A DNA stretch of 64,000 nt from Kiritimatiellales bacterium (lineage in GTDB: Bacteria > Verrucomicrobiota > Kiritimatiellia > Kiritimatiellales > Pontiellaceae), in assembly GCA_003246265.1 (NCBI GenBank), contig QKAU01000006.1, forward strand, positions 124,001-188,000, read 5' to 3'. The position numbers and the translations under genes are program-made. Shown piece by piece: positions 27,935 through 35,816 of this stretch (positions are counted from its first letter, which is position 1; each line of letters begins with the position of its first letter). The notes below the pieces were generated by a model. The model did no database searches and had not been told where the DNA came from. It worked only from the letters and a program-made list of their open reading frames with translations.

Positions 27935-29014
27935 CTAGAATGCCAAGGCCAGCTGGACCGTCGCGAGGTCGCCCCGCGCCCCGTCGTCCAGCTTCTCGGC
28001 GTGCAAATATTCGACCGCCACCGTGGCGTTTTCGTGGAAAGCATAGGAAACGACCGCCCCGGCCGCTTCGCCGGGGAACTTGTCGCCGAACGCAAGGACC
28101 GCGCCGTCGAACGTGGCATAGAGGTCGTTGCTGGCCTCGTACTTCAAACCGAAAACCACCCTCTCGCCCAGCTTCACCGATCCCTCGAGGTTGAAGGCCG
28201 CCGGAACGTAGCGGCCACCGGCGATGTCGTATCCCTCCAGCGCGGAGACGTATTCGGCGTTGAAGGTGCAGCGGCCCAGGTAGAAATTGGCAAAGGCCCC
28301 GGCGGCGCTGTCCTTATCGTAGCCCGGCAGGTTGGCCAGCTCCTCGCCCACCTTTTCAAAGGTCCAGCTTTCCATCAGGTCGGACAGCCAATAGGCGCCG
28401 AACTTGACCGTTTCATGCGGAAAAAACGTGATTCCCGCATGGAAATCGGAAAGCGTCGAATCGCCGTCCTCGCCCGGCGGTACGCCCTTTTTCACCGAGC
28501 CGTTGAAGGTTCCGGCATTCAGGTCGACCCAGCCGTTGCCATAGCCGACCATCGCCCCGGTCTTGTTCATTTCCGCGAGTTCCAGCGTCAGCGGATCGGA
28601 AACAAAGGCGGTCTCGAAGTTCCCGACGGGCTGGTAGAAGCGCCCGCCGACGAAATAGAAGGCGGTCGATTCGGCCGACCCGACCGCAACGTAGGCTTCG
28701 TCGAGATTATCGGTTTCCCGCGAATACTGCTCCCACAGCAATCCGACGTGGCCAGAGAGCCATTCGGCCAGCGACGCCTCGAGATCGAACGCCGCCGTCG
28801 CCAGCAGCAAGTCGCTTTCGCTCTCCCCGCCGGTGCTGGCGGCAAAGCCCTCCACTTCGAGCAACACGCCGTATTCGAGGCTTTGCAGCACGTTGGTGGT
28901 CCAGCCGGACACCTGTTCGTGGCCGCGCGGCCGCTCCGGCTTTTCCGCCCGCGCGCAACACGCCGCCAGCAGAACCAGACCGCAAACCTTCCACGCTGGT
29001 GAAACACCCGCCAT
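27935..29014 (-). CDS. LbtU-family siderophore-porin-like outer membrane protein
   Basis: A 359-residue exported beta-barrel candidate. A signal peptide (VCGLVLLAACCARA) is followed by alternating beta-strand segments. EVEGFAASTGGESESDLLLA, then DEAYVAVGS, FYFVGGRFYQPVGNFET, FHAGITFFPHETVKFGAYW and a terminal aromatic strand ending LALAF fit outer-membrane porins. LbtU-type porins take up siderophore iron in Legionella. Placement right upstream of feoAB agrees with an iron role, though many anaerobes use such porins for other solutes. Start ATG 29014. Confidence 0.65.
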   Translation of the reverse strand: MAGVSPAWKVCGLVLLAACCARAEKPERPRGHEQVSGWTTNVLQSLEYGVLLEVEGFAASTGGESESDLLLATAAFDLEASLAEWLSGHVGLLWEQYSRETDNLDEAYVAVGSAESTAFYFVGGRFYQPVGNFETAFVSDPLTLELAEMNKTGAMVGYGNGWVDLNAGTFNGSVKKGVPPGEDGDSTLSDFHAGITFFPHETVKFGAYWLSDLMESWTFEKVGEELANLPGYDKDSAAGAFANFYLGRCTFNAEYVSALEGYDIAGGRYVPAAFNLEGSVKLGERVVFGLKYEASNDLYATFDGAVLAFGDKFPGEAAGAVVSYAFHENATVAVEYLHAEKLDDGARGDLATVQLALAF

Positions 29015-29016
29015 TC

Positions 29017-29208
29017 CTACACCCTCAGGCACTGCTGGCCGCTTTCGACGACGTAGCGGTACTGCTTCCCGCAATGGATGATCACTTCCTTCTGGCCCTT
29101 CTTGAGGATCTTGAAATCGATCCGCATCTCGCCGAAGCCGTCGTGCTCGACGAGCATGTTGTAGAGCGCATTGATCCGCTTTTTCACATCTTCGTGGCAA
29201 TCCGCCAT
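29017..29208 (-). CDS. Small conserved-looking protein at head of iron operon
   Basis: A 63-residue cytoplasmic protein of unknown function with two parts. A helical N-terminus (MADCHEDVKKRINALYNML) is followed by a beta-rich half (MRIDFKILKKGQKEVIIHCG, then KQYRYVVESG). The start is ATG 29208 with AGGTGG upstream; an in-frame GTG at 29217 is less likely. It ends two bases before the porin start, so it should be cotranscribed with the porin and feoABC. Its coding is supported by that tight spacing and a usable ribosome-binding site. It has Cys4 and Cys near the end (GQQCLRV), which may bind metal. Confidence 0.6.
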   Translation of the reverse strand: MADCHEDVKKRINALYNMLVEHDGFGEMRIDFKILKKGQKEVIIHCGKQYRYVVESGQQCLRV

Positions 29209-29235
29209 GCAAACCACCTGCTTAAATTGCGCGCA

Positions 29236-29263
29236 AATTTAGATGGTATCTCAACTGCGTCAA
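29236..29263 (-). promoter_or_regulatory. Candidate promoter of the iron operon
   Basis: Read leftwards: TTGACG (29263-29258), a 16-base spacer, TAAATT (29241-29236), about 28 bases before the small-protein start. I could not identify a clear Fur or DtxR box here. Confidence 0.45.
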
Positions 29264-29408
29264 CCCTAAACGGCAATTTTTTGGCTTAACTAACATTTTT
29301 GCCGTACCCCGCGCACCCAGGTCGCCGCCTGTGATCCACATAAAGAAATCTCCGCCCAATTCCCGGGCCATGTCCGCTGTGCTATTTCCATCAGCTGGGA
29401 CATGAAGT

Positions 29409-29440
29409 TAAAAAAAAAGCCGCCCAAAAAAGGGCGGCTT
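29409..29440 (-). terminator. Intrinsic terminator after nifJ
   Basis: Read leftwards, AGCCGCCC and GGGCGGCT pair around a six-T loop, followed by a run of T. It ends the nifJ transcript. Confidence 0.92.
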
Positions 29441-29464
29441 CCCTGTCGCTTGATCGAAACCGAA

Positions 29465-32400
29465 CTACATCAGCGGACCGACCTGCTTCATGAAGTCCCA
29501 GCGCTTCTTCGCGTCCTTCTCGGCGAGCTGGAAGAGGCTTTCCGCTTCCTTCGGCGCGGTCTTCAGCAACGCCGTGTAGCGGCGCTCGTTGCGGATGAAA
29601 GCCTGGAAGTCGCCCTTCGGCTCGCGGGCATCCCACGTAAACTTCTGGCCCTCCTCCGCAGCGGGATTGAAGCGGTAGAGCGGCCAGTAGCCACATTCCA
29701 CGGCGTTCTTGGCGATCGTCTGGGTCTTCATCATGTCGATGCCGTGCGCAATGCAAGGGGCATAGGCGATGATGATGGACGGACCGTTGAAGGCCACCGC
29801 TTCCTGGATCGCCTTCTGCGTCTGGACGCGGTTGGCACCCATGGAGATCTGCGCCACGTAGACCGTGCCGTAGCTCATGCACATGAACCCGAGGTTCTTC
29901 TTGCCGGCGCGCATGCCGCCGGTGGCGAACTTCGCCACGGCACCGATCGGGGTTGACTTGGACGCCTGGCCGCCGGTGTTCGAATAGACCTCGGTGTCGA
30001 GCACGAGGATGTTGACGTTCTTGCCGGACGCCACCACGTGGTCGAGACCGCCGTAGCCGATATCGTAGGCCCAGCCGTCGCCGCCAAAGATCCAGACCGC
30101 CTTGTCGACGAAGTAGTCCTGCAGTTCCATGATCTTGCGGACCACGGGGGCCGCCTCGGCCGAGGCTTCAGCAAGGGCGCCGGGCAGGAGCATCTTGACG
30201 GCATTCTGGGCAGCGACCGCTTCGTCGGACAGGACATTGTCCTTGCAGATGTCGACGGCCTTGCCCAGCGCGGCGGCCAGGTCGGCATTGGTGCCGATTT
30301 CCAGCAGTTTCGCCACCGCGTTGCGGAGCAGCGCGCGGTTGTTGTCCACGGCCAGGCGGAAGCCCATCCCGTATTCGGCATTATCCTCGAAGAGCGAGTT
30401 CGCCCACGAAGGTCCGCGCCCGTCCTTGTTGGTGCAGTACGGAACGGTCGGGAAGGTGCCGCCGTAGATCGACGAGCAGCCCGTGGCGTTGGCGGTGATC
30501 ATGTGCTCCCCGCAGACGAGCGTCACCAGCTTGACGTAGGGCGTTTCGCCGCACCCCGCGCACGCCCCGGAGAACTCGAAGAGCGGCTTCTTCATCTGGA
30601 TACCCTTGACGGTATCGACGTTCACGCCGTCGAGGACGTTGTCGGGCAGGTTTTCGAAGAAGGTGGTGTTTTCCACTTCCCCATGGGCACGCTCTTCATC
30701 CAGCGTGGTGAATTCCAGCGCCTTGGTCTTGGCCGGGCAGGTTTCGACACAGACGCCGCAACCGGTGCAGTCTTCGATGTAGACCTGGATCTTGTAGTGC
30801 AGATCCTTGTCGTTCTTGGTCTTCGATTCGACCGTGACGAAGGTCTGGGGGGCGGAGGCCAGCTCCTTGGGCTCGATCTGCTTCGCGCGGATCACCGCGT
30901 GCGGGCAGGCCATGATGCACTGGTTGCACTGGATGCAGTTATCCTTCACCCAGCGCGGTACGCGCGGACCGATGCAGCGCTTCTCAAGCTTGGAGGTGCC
31001 GGTCGGCAGCGTCCCGTCGAAGGTCAGCTTGGAGACCGGGATGGTGTCGCCCTTCTGCATCATGGTCGGGAGGATCACGTCGCGCTCGAAATCCGTCGCG
31101 TTGGCCGGAATGAGGTCGGGCAGCACGTAGGACTTCGTGATGGCGGAGGGCACCTCGACCTTCTCGATGGCCGCGACCGCGGCATCGATGGCCTTCCAGT
31201 TCATCTCGACGATGTCCATGCCCTTCTTCTCGAAGGTCTTCTTGGCGTAGTCCTTGATGAGCTGGATGGCTTCGTCTTCGGGCAGGACGCCGGAGAGCTT
31301 GAAGTAGACCGTCTGCATCACGGTGTTGATGCGGAAGCCGAGACCCACCTCGAGCGCGATCTTCAACGCGTTGACATTGTAGAAGTTGATCTTGCGGTCG
31401 ATGATGATCTGCTGCTCCTCCTTCGTGAGGTGGTTGAACACCTCCGCGGTCGGGATTTCGGAGTTGAGCACGAAGGTTCCGCCTTCGGCCAGGGCTCCGA
31501 GCATGTCGTAGCGGCCGATGTAGGAGACGTTGTGGCAGGCCACGTAGCCAGCGTGCTGGATGAGGTAGGGATAGTTGACCGCGCTATCGCCGAAACGCAG
31601 GTGCGACGTGGTCACGCCACCCGACTTCTTCGAGTCGTACACGAAATAGGCCTGCGCGGTCATGTCGGTATTGTCGCCGATGATCTTGATGGTGTTCTTG
31701 CAGGCACCGACCGTGCCGTCGGAACCGAAGCCCCAGAAGATGGACGACTTGACGTCCGCCGGCTCGATGTTGAACTCGCCGCCGACCGGGATGGAGAGCT
31801 TGGTGACGTCGTCGTTGATGCCGACGGTGAACCCGTGCCACCCGCCGTTGTCGAGGTGGTCGTAGACGGCCTTGACCATGCGGGGCATGAACTCCTTGGA
31901 GGAGAGTCCATAGCGGCCGCCGATGATCTTGCAGCCCCGGCCCTCGAGCGCGGCGACCACGTCGAGATAGAGCGGCTCGCCGATAGCGCCCGGTTCCTTG
32001 GTGCGGTCGAGCACGACGACCTTCTTCGCCGTTTCGGGGATGCAGGAGGCGAAGGCCTTGGCGGAGAAGGGACGGTAGAGGCGGACCTTGACGAGACCGA
32101 GCTTCGCGCCCTGCGCGTTCATCTTCTCGATGGTCTGTTCGATGGTGTCGCATGCCGACCCCATGGCGACGCACACCTTATCGGCATCCGGCGCACCGAC
32201 ATAGTCGAAGAGATTGTATTTGCGGCCGAACTTGGCGGCGAACTTGTCCATGTACTCCTGGACGATTTCCGGAATCGCGTCATAGTACTTGTTGGAGGTT
32301 TCGCGACCCTGGAAGTAGACGTCCGGATTCTGCGCGGCGACCTTGAGGGTGGGGTTTTCCGGCTTCAGGGCGCGGGCGCGGAAGCGCTCGATGTATTCGA

Positions 32401-32989
32401 CCTCGACCAGGTCGCGGAGATCTTCATAGGCGATGTTCTCGACCTTCTGCAGCTCGTGCGACGTGCGGAAGCCGTCGAAGAAGTTAAGGAAGGGGATCTG
32501 GGCCTTGAGGGTGGAGAGGTGGGCGATGGTCGCCATGTCCAGCGTCTCCTGGATGGAGTTTCCGCAGGTCATGGCCCAGCCCGTATTGCGGACGGACATG
32601 ACGTCGGAATGGTCGCCGAAAATGGAGAGCGACTGCGCCGCGAGGGAGCGGGCCGAGACGTGGAATACGGTCGGGAGCATTTCGCCGGCGATCTTGTACA
32701 TGTTGGGGATCATCAGCAGCAGGCCCTGCGACGCAGTGAAGGTCGTCGTGAGCGCACCGGCGCTCAGGGAGCCATGGACCGCGCCGGCCGCGCCGGCTTC
32801 GGACTGCATCTCAACCACGTCGACGGTTTTACCGAAGAGGTTCTTCTTGCCACTCGCGGCCCACTCGTCCGAATATTCCCCCATGTTCGAGGAAGGCGTG
32901 ATCGGATAGATGGCCGCGATGTCGGAAAACGCGTACGCGATGTGCGCAGCAGCGGTGTTGCCGTCAATGGTCACCATTTTCTTGCTCAT
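29465..32989 (-). CDS. nifJ: Pyruvate:ferredoxin (flavodoxin) oxidoreductase
   Basis: Oxidises pyruvate with CoA to acetyl-CoA and CO2, passing electrons to ferredoxin; a core enzyme of anaerobic fermentation. A single 1174-residue chain contains all domains. The N-terminal thiamine-enzyme domain has YPITPSSNMGEY. The transketolase-C-like domain follows. Two 4Fe-4S motifs are CIQCNQCIMACP near residue 680 and CTGCGVCVETCP near 743. The TPP-binding domain starts at CAGCGETPY near 810 and includes FGGDGWAYDIGYGGLDHV. The start is MSKKMVTIDG at 32989, with an AAGGAGA ribosome-binding site. It is monocistronic. Confidence 0.96.
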   Translation of the reverse strand: MSKKMVTIDGNTAAAHIAYAFSDIAAIYPITPSSNMGEYSDEWAASGKKNLFGKTVDVVEMQSEAGAAGAVHGSLSAGALTTTFTASQGLLLMIPNMYKIAGEMLPTVFHVSARSLAAQSLSIFGDHSDVMSVRNTGWAMTCGNSIQETLDMATIAHLSTLKAQIPFLNFFDGFRTSHELQKVENIAYEDLRDLVEVEYIERFRARALKPENPTLKVAAQNPDVYFQGRETSNKYYDAIPEIVQEYMDKFAAKFGRKYNLFDYVGAPDADKVCVAMGSACDTIEQTIEKMNAQGAKLGLVKVRLYRPFSAKAFASCIPETAKKVVVLDRTKEPGAIGEPLYLDVVAALEGRGCKIIGGRYGLSSKEFMPRMVKAVYDHLDNGGWHGFTVGINDDVTKLSIPVGGEFNIEPADVKSSIFWGFGSDGTVGACKNTIKIIGDNTDMTAQAYFVYDSKKSGGVTTSHLRFGDSAVNYPYLIQHAGYVACHNVSYIGRYDMLGALAEGGTFVLNSEIPTAEVFNHLTKEEQQIIIDRKINFYNVNALKIALEVGLGFRINTVMQTVYFKLSGVLPEDEAIQLIKDYAKKTFEKKGMDIVEMNWKAIDAAVAAIEKVEVPSAITKSYVLPDLIPANATDFERDVILPTMMQKGDTIPVSKLTFDGTLPTGTSKLEKRCIGPRVPRWVKDNCIQCNQCIMACPHAVIRAKQIEPKELASAPQTFVTVESKTKNDKDLHYKIQVYIEDCTGCGVCVETCPAKTKALEFTTLDEERAHGEVENTTFFENLPDNVLDGVNVDTVKGIQMKKPLFEFSGACAGCGETPYVKLVTLVCGEHMITANATGCSSIYGGTFPTVPYCTNKDGRGPSWANSLFEDNAEYGMGFRLAVDNNRALLRNAVAKLLEIGTNADLAAALGKAVDICKDNVLSDEAVAAQNAVKMLLPGALAEASAEAAPVVRKIMELQDYFVDKAVWIFGGDGWAYDIGYGGLDHVVASGKNVNILVLDTEVYSNTGGQASKSTPIGAVAKFATGGMRAGKKNLGFMCMSYGTVYVAQISMGANRVQTQKAIQEAVAFNGPSIIIAYAPCIAHGIDMMKTQTIAKNAVECGYWPLYRFNPAAEEGQKFTWDAREPKGDFQAFIRNERRYTALLKTAPKEAESLFQLAEKDAKKRWDFMKQVGPLM

Positions 32990-33155
32990 GTGAATTTCTC
33001 CTTGGTTAACATCCCATACATCAAAAAATACGCAAAAGAGCGGTATTTTAAAAATTTCCCACCGGGGTCGCCCCGCAAAAAGCGCACATATTCCCACAAG
33101 TCGTCCGGATTGGAAGTTTTTTTGCCCTGTTTTTTACGGTTTGGAAAGCGAAACA

Positions 33156-33180
33156 CCTATTGGAACTGGGTTCCAATAGG
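33156..33180. repeat. Perfect inverted repeat between nifJ and PEGA gene
   Basis: CCTATTGGAAC and GTTCCAATAGG are perfect 11-base arms around TGG. A second GC-rich hairpin, GGCCCC-TTGC-GGGGCC, lies at about 33201-33216. Together they could end the PEGA-gene transcript, or the first could be a regulatory site for nifJ. Neither has a strong T-tract in the leftward direction. Confidence 0.55.
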
Positions 33181-33235
33181 CGCTTTTAACGAAACAGGCC
33201 CCTTGCGGGGCCCGAGGAGGAGAGAAATGCATTGG

Positions 33236-34579
33236 CTAAAAGGACGAAGGGGTATTCAGCAAGGGGTCGCTTACCGTGACGTTCCTTGCCGATTCATCCT
33301 TCGCCAATGCAAAGACTACATTGTCGGCCGAGTCGGGCGCGACAGTAACAATTTTCGTTTTAAAGCCATCCAGGTGCAACTCGAAGGTCCGCTCGCCGCG
33401 GACCTGCTGCTGGAGGGGCGTCTTGCCGATCAGCTCGGCACCGCCAGGCCGGTAGACGAGGGCCCCTGACGGCTCGCTGTCGATGACGACCGTCTTTTCC
33501 CGGTCGGATGCGCGCTCCATGGTGACGGTAACCTCCCGGCTGGACTGGGGGGAGAGCATGAAGGGGCGGGTGGCAAAACCATCCAGCTGCATTTCCAGGG
33601 CCGTGTCCTTTTCAACGAGGATTTCCACCGGCGTCTTGCCGATCAGCTCCACCCCGCCCGAACGGTAGAGGGAGGCGTTGCCCGGATTGCTCCGGACCGT
33701 CACGAAGGGCTTCGGCTTCAGCGCCACGCTCACCTGTCGCGGCGAGTCGGGGAGCAGGGTAATGGTGGATGGATAAAAGCGGTCCGCCCGCAGTTCGAGC
33801 TCCGTATCCTCCTTGACCATCTGGCGGAAGGGGGTCTTGCCCAGCACCACGCCGCGGTGGACCACCTCCGCGCCTTCGGGGTCGCTGAGAACGATGATGA
33901 TCGGTTCGCGCTCCATCTCCACCATCAGCGGGCTATGCGTGCCTTCGTCGACGGTGAACTGCCGGGGATAGTACCCCTCCTTGCGCAATTCGTAGACGCT
34001 CTTCGCGGAAGCGGGCACGGCCAAGGGCGTGGTTCCAACGCGGCTGCCATCGGAGGCGAAGATCTCGGCGTTCTTAGGGGTGCTCACGATCGTGACCGTG
34101 TCGCCGCGATCCAGATCGATCACCACATTGCCTTCCGGATCCTCCGGGATGGTGAACAGCTGGGCGGCATAGCCCGGCGCCCGCACTTCGAATGTCCGGT
34201 AGGGCTTGCCGTAGTCCAAGACGTAGGGTGTCTGGCCGACCCGGCCGACGCCTTCGACATAGAGCTCCGCCCCTTCGGGCTTGCTGAGCAGCAGCACCTT
34301 TTCGCGCCGGCGCAGTTCCACTTTCATGCTTTCCGGATCGATCGGCGAGAGCACGACGGTCTTCGAAAAATAGCCATCCTTCCGTACCACCACCTCCTTG
34401 GTGTTGGCCACCAGGTTTATCCTGACCGGAGTGGTACCGATCAGCTCGTCGCTATCCTTATAGTAGACCCGGGCGCCCGGAGGCGTACTCGACACCGTTA
34501 CCGGCGCACAACCCGTAAGGCCGAGCAGCGCGACCAAGGCCAGGAAGATCGTCGATCTGATCATGGTTCCGATTCTCAT
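33236..34579 (-). CDS. Lipoprotein with six PEGA repeats
   Basis: A 447-residue envelope protein. The signal peptide ends in a lipobox (LTGC, Cys24). The rest is six tandem PEGA-type beta modules of about 70 residues, each starting with a strand, then S.P.GA and a GxTP turn: VSSTPPGARVYY, LLSKPEGAELYV, VSTPKNAEIFA, LSDPEGAEVVH, RSNPGNASLYR and DSEPSGALVYR. The PEGA domain is found in surface proteins and is thought to bind other proteins or the cell wall. The C-terminus lacks any further domain. It stands alone between phoH (divergent) and nifJ. Confidence 0.82.
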   Translation of the reverse strand: MRIGTMIRSTIFLALVALLGLTGCAPVTVSSTPPGARVYYKDSDELIGTTPVRINLVANTKEVVVRKDGYFSKTVVLSPIDPESMKVELRRREKVLLLSKPEGAELYVEGVGRVGQTPYVLDYGKPYRTFEVRAPGYAAQLFTIPEDPEGNVVIDLDRGDTVTIVSTPKNAEIFASDGSRVGTTPLAVPASAKSVYELRKEGYYPRQFTVDEGTHSPLMVEMEREPIIIVLSDPEGAEVVHRGVVLGKTPFRQMVKEDTELELRADRFYPSTITLLPDSPRQVSVALKPKPFVTVRSNPGNASLYRSGGVELIGKTPVEILVEKDTALEMQLDGFATRPFMLSPQSSREVTVTMERASDREKTVVIDSEPSGALVYRPGGAELIGKTPLQQQVRGERTFELHLDGFKTKIVTVAPDSADNVVFALAKDESARNVTVSDPLLNTPSSF

Positions 34580-34844
34580 GTTGCATACCCCTTGCAGTTC
34601 AAGTTATCCGTTTGAAACGACTGTCCAGCCAGTTAGCAAGTTCCATTCCAACCACGGTCAAAGTTGGTTCCCCATGGGAGGTTTCCGGTCGGGGATATGT
34701 TCGGGAATACCAGTTGACGCATCCCATAAAATCACCTTAACTCCGCTCGATGAAGAGAAATACGGCGTTTGCACCGCATCCCGGAACGCATAGCGCACGT
34801 CCGCCCCATCGAGGACGGACCCATTCCCGGATCCTTCCCTCCGC

Positions 34845-35795
34845 ATGAACCAGACCGTTATCCATTTCGAAAATGCCAGCGAAGCCCGCGAACTGGGCGG
34901 CGTGCTCGACGGCTTGGCCGACCGCATCGAACGGGAGCAGCACCTCTCGCTCGTGATGCGCGACATGGCCATCGCCATCCAGGGCCCCGACGAAGGACAG
35001 GCGCTCTTCGCCGGCTTCCTGCAAGACCTCAGGACCGCCCGCAACCGCACCCGTCTTGATCTCCAGGCGGCCACCTATGCCTATGAGGCGCTGCTGCGGG
35101 GCGAGGAAAAGGTGTTCGAACGGCTGGCCCGGATCCGCATCGATGTCAGCCCCCGCAAGCCCGCCATCTTCCCACGCACCCTCGGGCAGCAGATCTACAT
35201 CGACGCCATGCTGGGCAACTCCGTCACCTTCGGCATCGGCCCCGCCGGCACCGGCAAGACCTATCTGGCCATGGCCATGGCGGTTTCCGCCCTCCTGAAG
35301 GACGACATCAGCCGCATCATCCTGACCCGCCCCGCCATCGAGGCCGGAGAAAACCTCGGGTTCCTGCCCGGCGACTACCAGCAGAAGGTGGCCCCCTACC
35401 TGCGCCCCCTCTACGACGCGCTCTACGACATGCTCCCTGCCGAGACCATCGAATCCTACCTTGAGCGCGGCGTGATCGAGGTCGCCCCTCTCGCCTATAT
35501 GCGTGGCCGCACCCTAAACCACGCCTTCGTCATCCTGGACGAGGCCCAGAACACGACCCCCCAGCAGATGCTCATGTTCCTCACGCGGCTCGGCTTCGAC
35601 TCCAAATGCGCCGTGACCGGCGACCTGACTCAGATCGACCTGCCTGGAGGCAGCATCTCCGGACTGGCCGAAGCGCGATCGATCCTCGGGAACATCCCTG
35701 GTCTGGGGATCGTGGAACTCAACGAGCGCGACGTGGTGCGCCATCCGCTCGTGCAGAAAGTCATCGAAGCCTATCAGGTATCGCGGCCAGCCTAG
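34845..35795 (+). CDS. phoH: PhoH-family ATPase
   Basis: A 316-residue P-loop ATPase of the PhoH/helicase-like group, probably involved in RNA metabolism. A KH-like N-terminal region ([20 protein letters not shown]) precedes the ATPase. Walker A is GPAGTGKT near residue 132. [17 protein letters not shown] follows, Walker B is [15 protein letters not shown] and [10 protein letters not shown] is motif III. The order phoH, pgpH, ybeY is a widely conserved operon. 21 bases separate it from pgpH. Confidence 0.92.
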   Translation: MNQTVIHFENASEARELGGVLDGLADRIEREQHLSLVMRDMAIAIQGPDEGQALFAGFLQDLRTARNRTRLDLQAATYAYEALLRGEEKVFERLARIRIDVSPRKPAIFPRTLGQQIYIDAMLGNSVTFGIGPAGTGKTYLAMAMAVSALLKDDISRIILTRPAIEAGENLGFLPGDYQQKVAPYLRPLYDALYDMLPAETIESYLERGVIEVAPLAYMRGRTLNHAFVILDEAQNTTPQQMLMFLTRLGFDSKCAVTGDLTQIDLPGGSISGLAEARSILGNIPGLGIVELNERDVVRHPLVQKVIEAYQVSRPA

Positions 35796-35816
35796 GCCGC
35801 CCAACAGGGTCCCGAC

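Noticed and set aside
30038-33469. A 1143-residue open frame on the strand opposite nifJ
   Set aside because: It is a shadow of nifJ in high-GC DNA. Its composition is the reverse-strand pattern of NifJ, with no known domain, while NifJ has all its family motifs.
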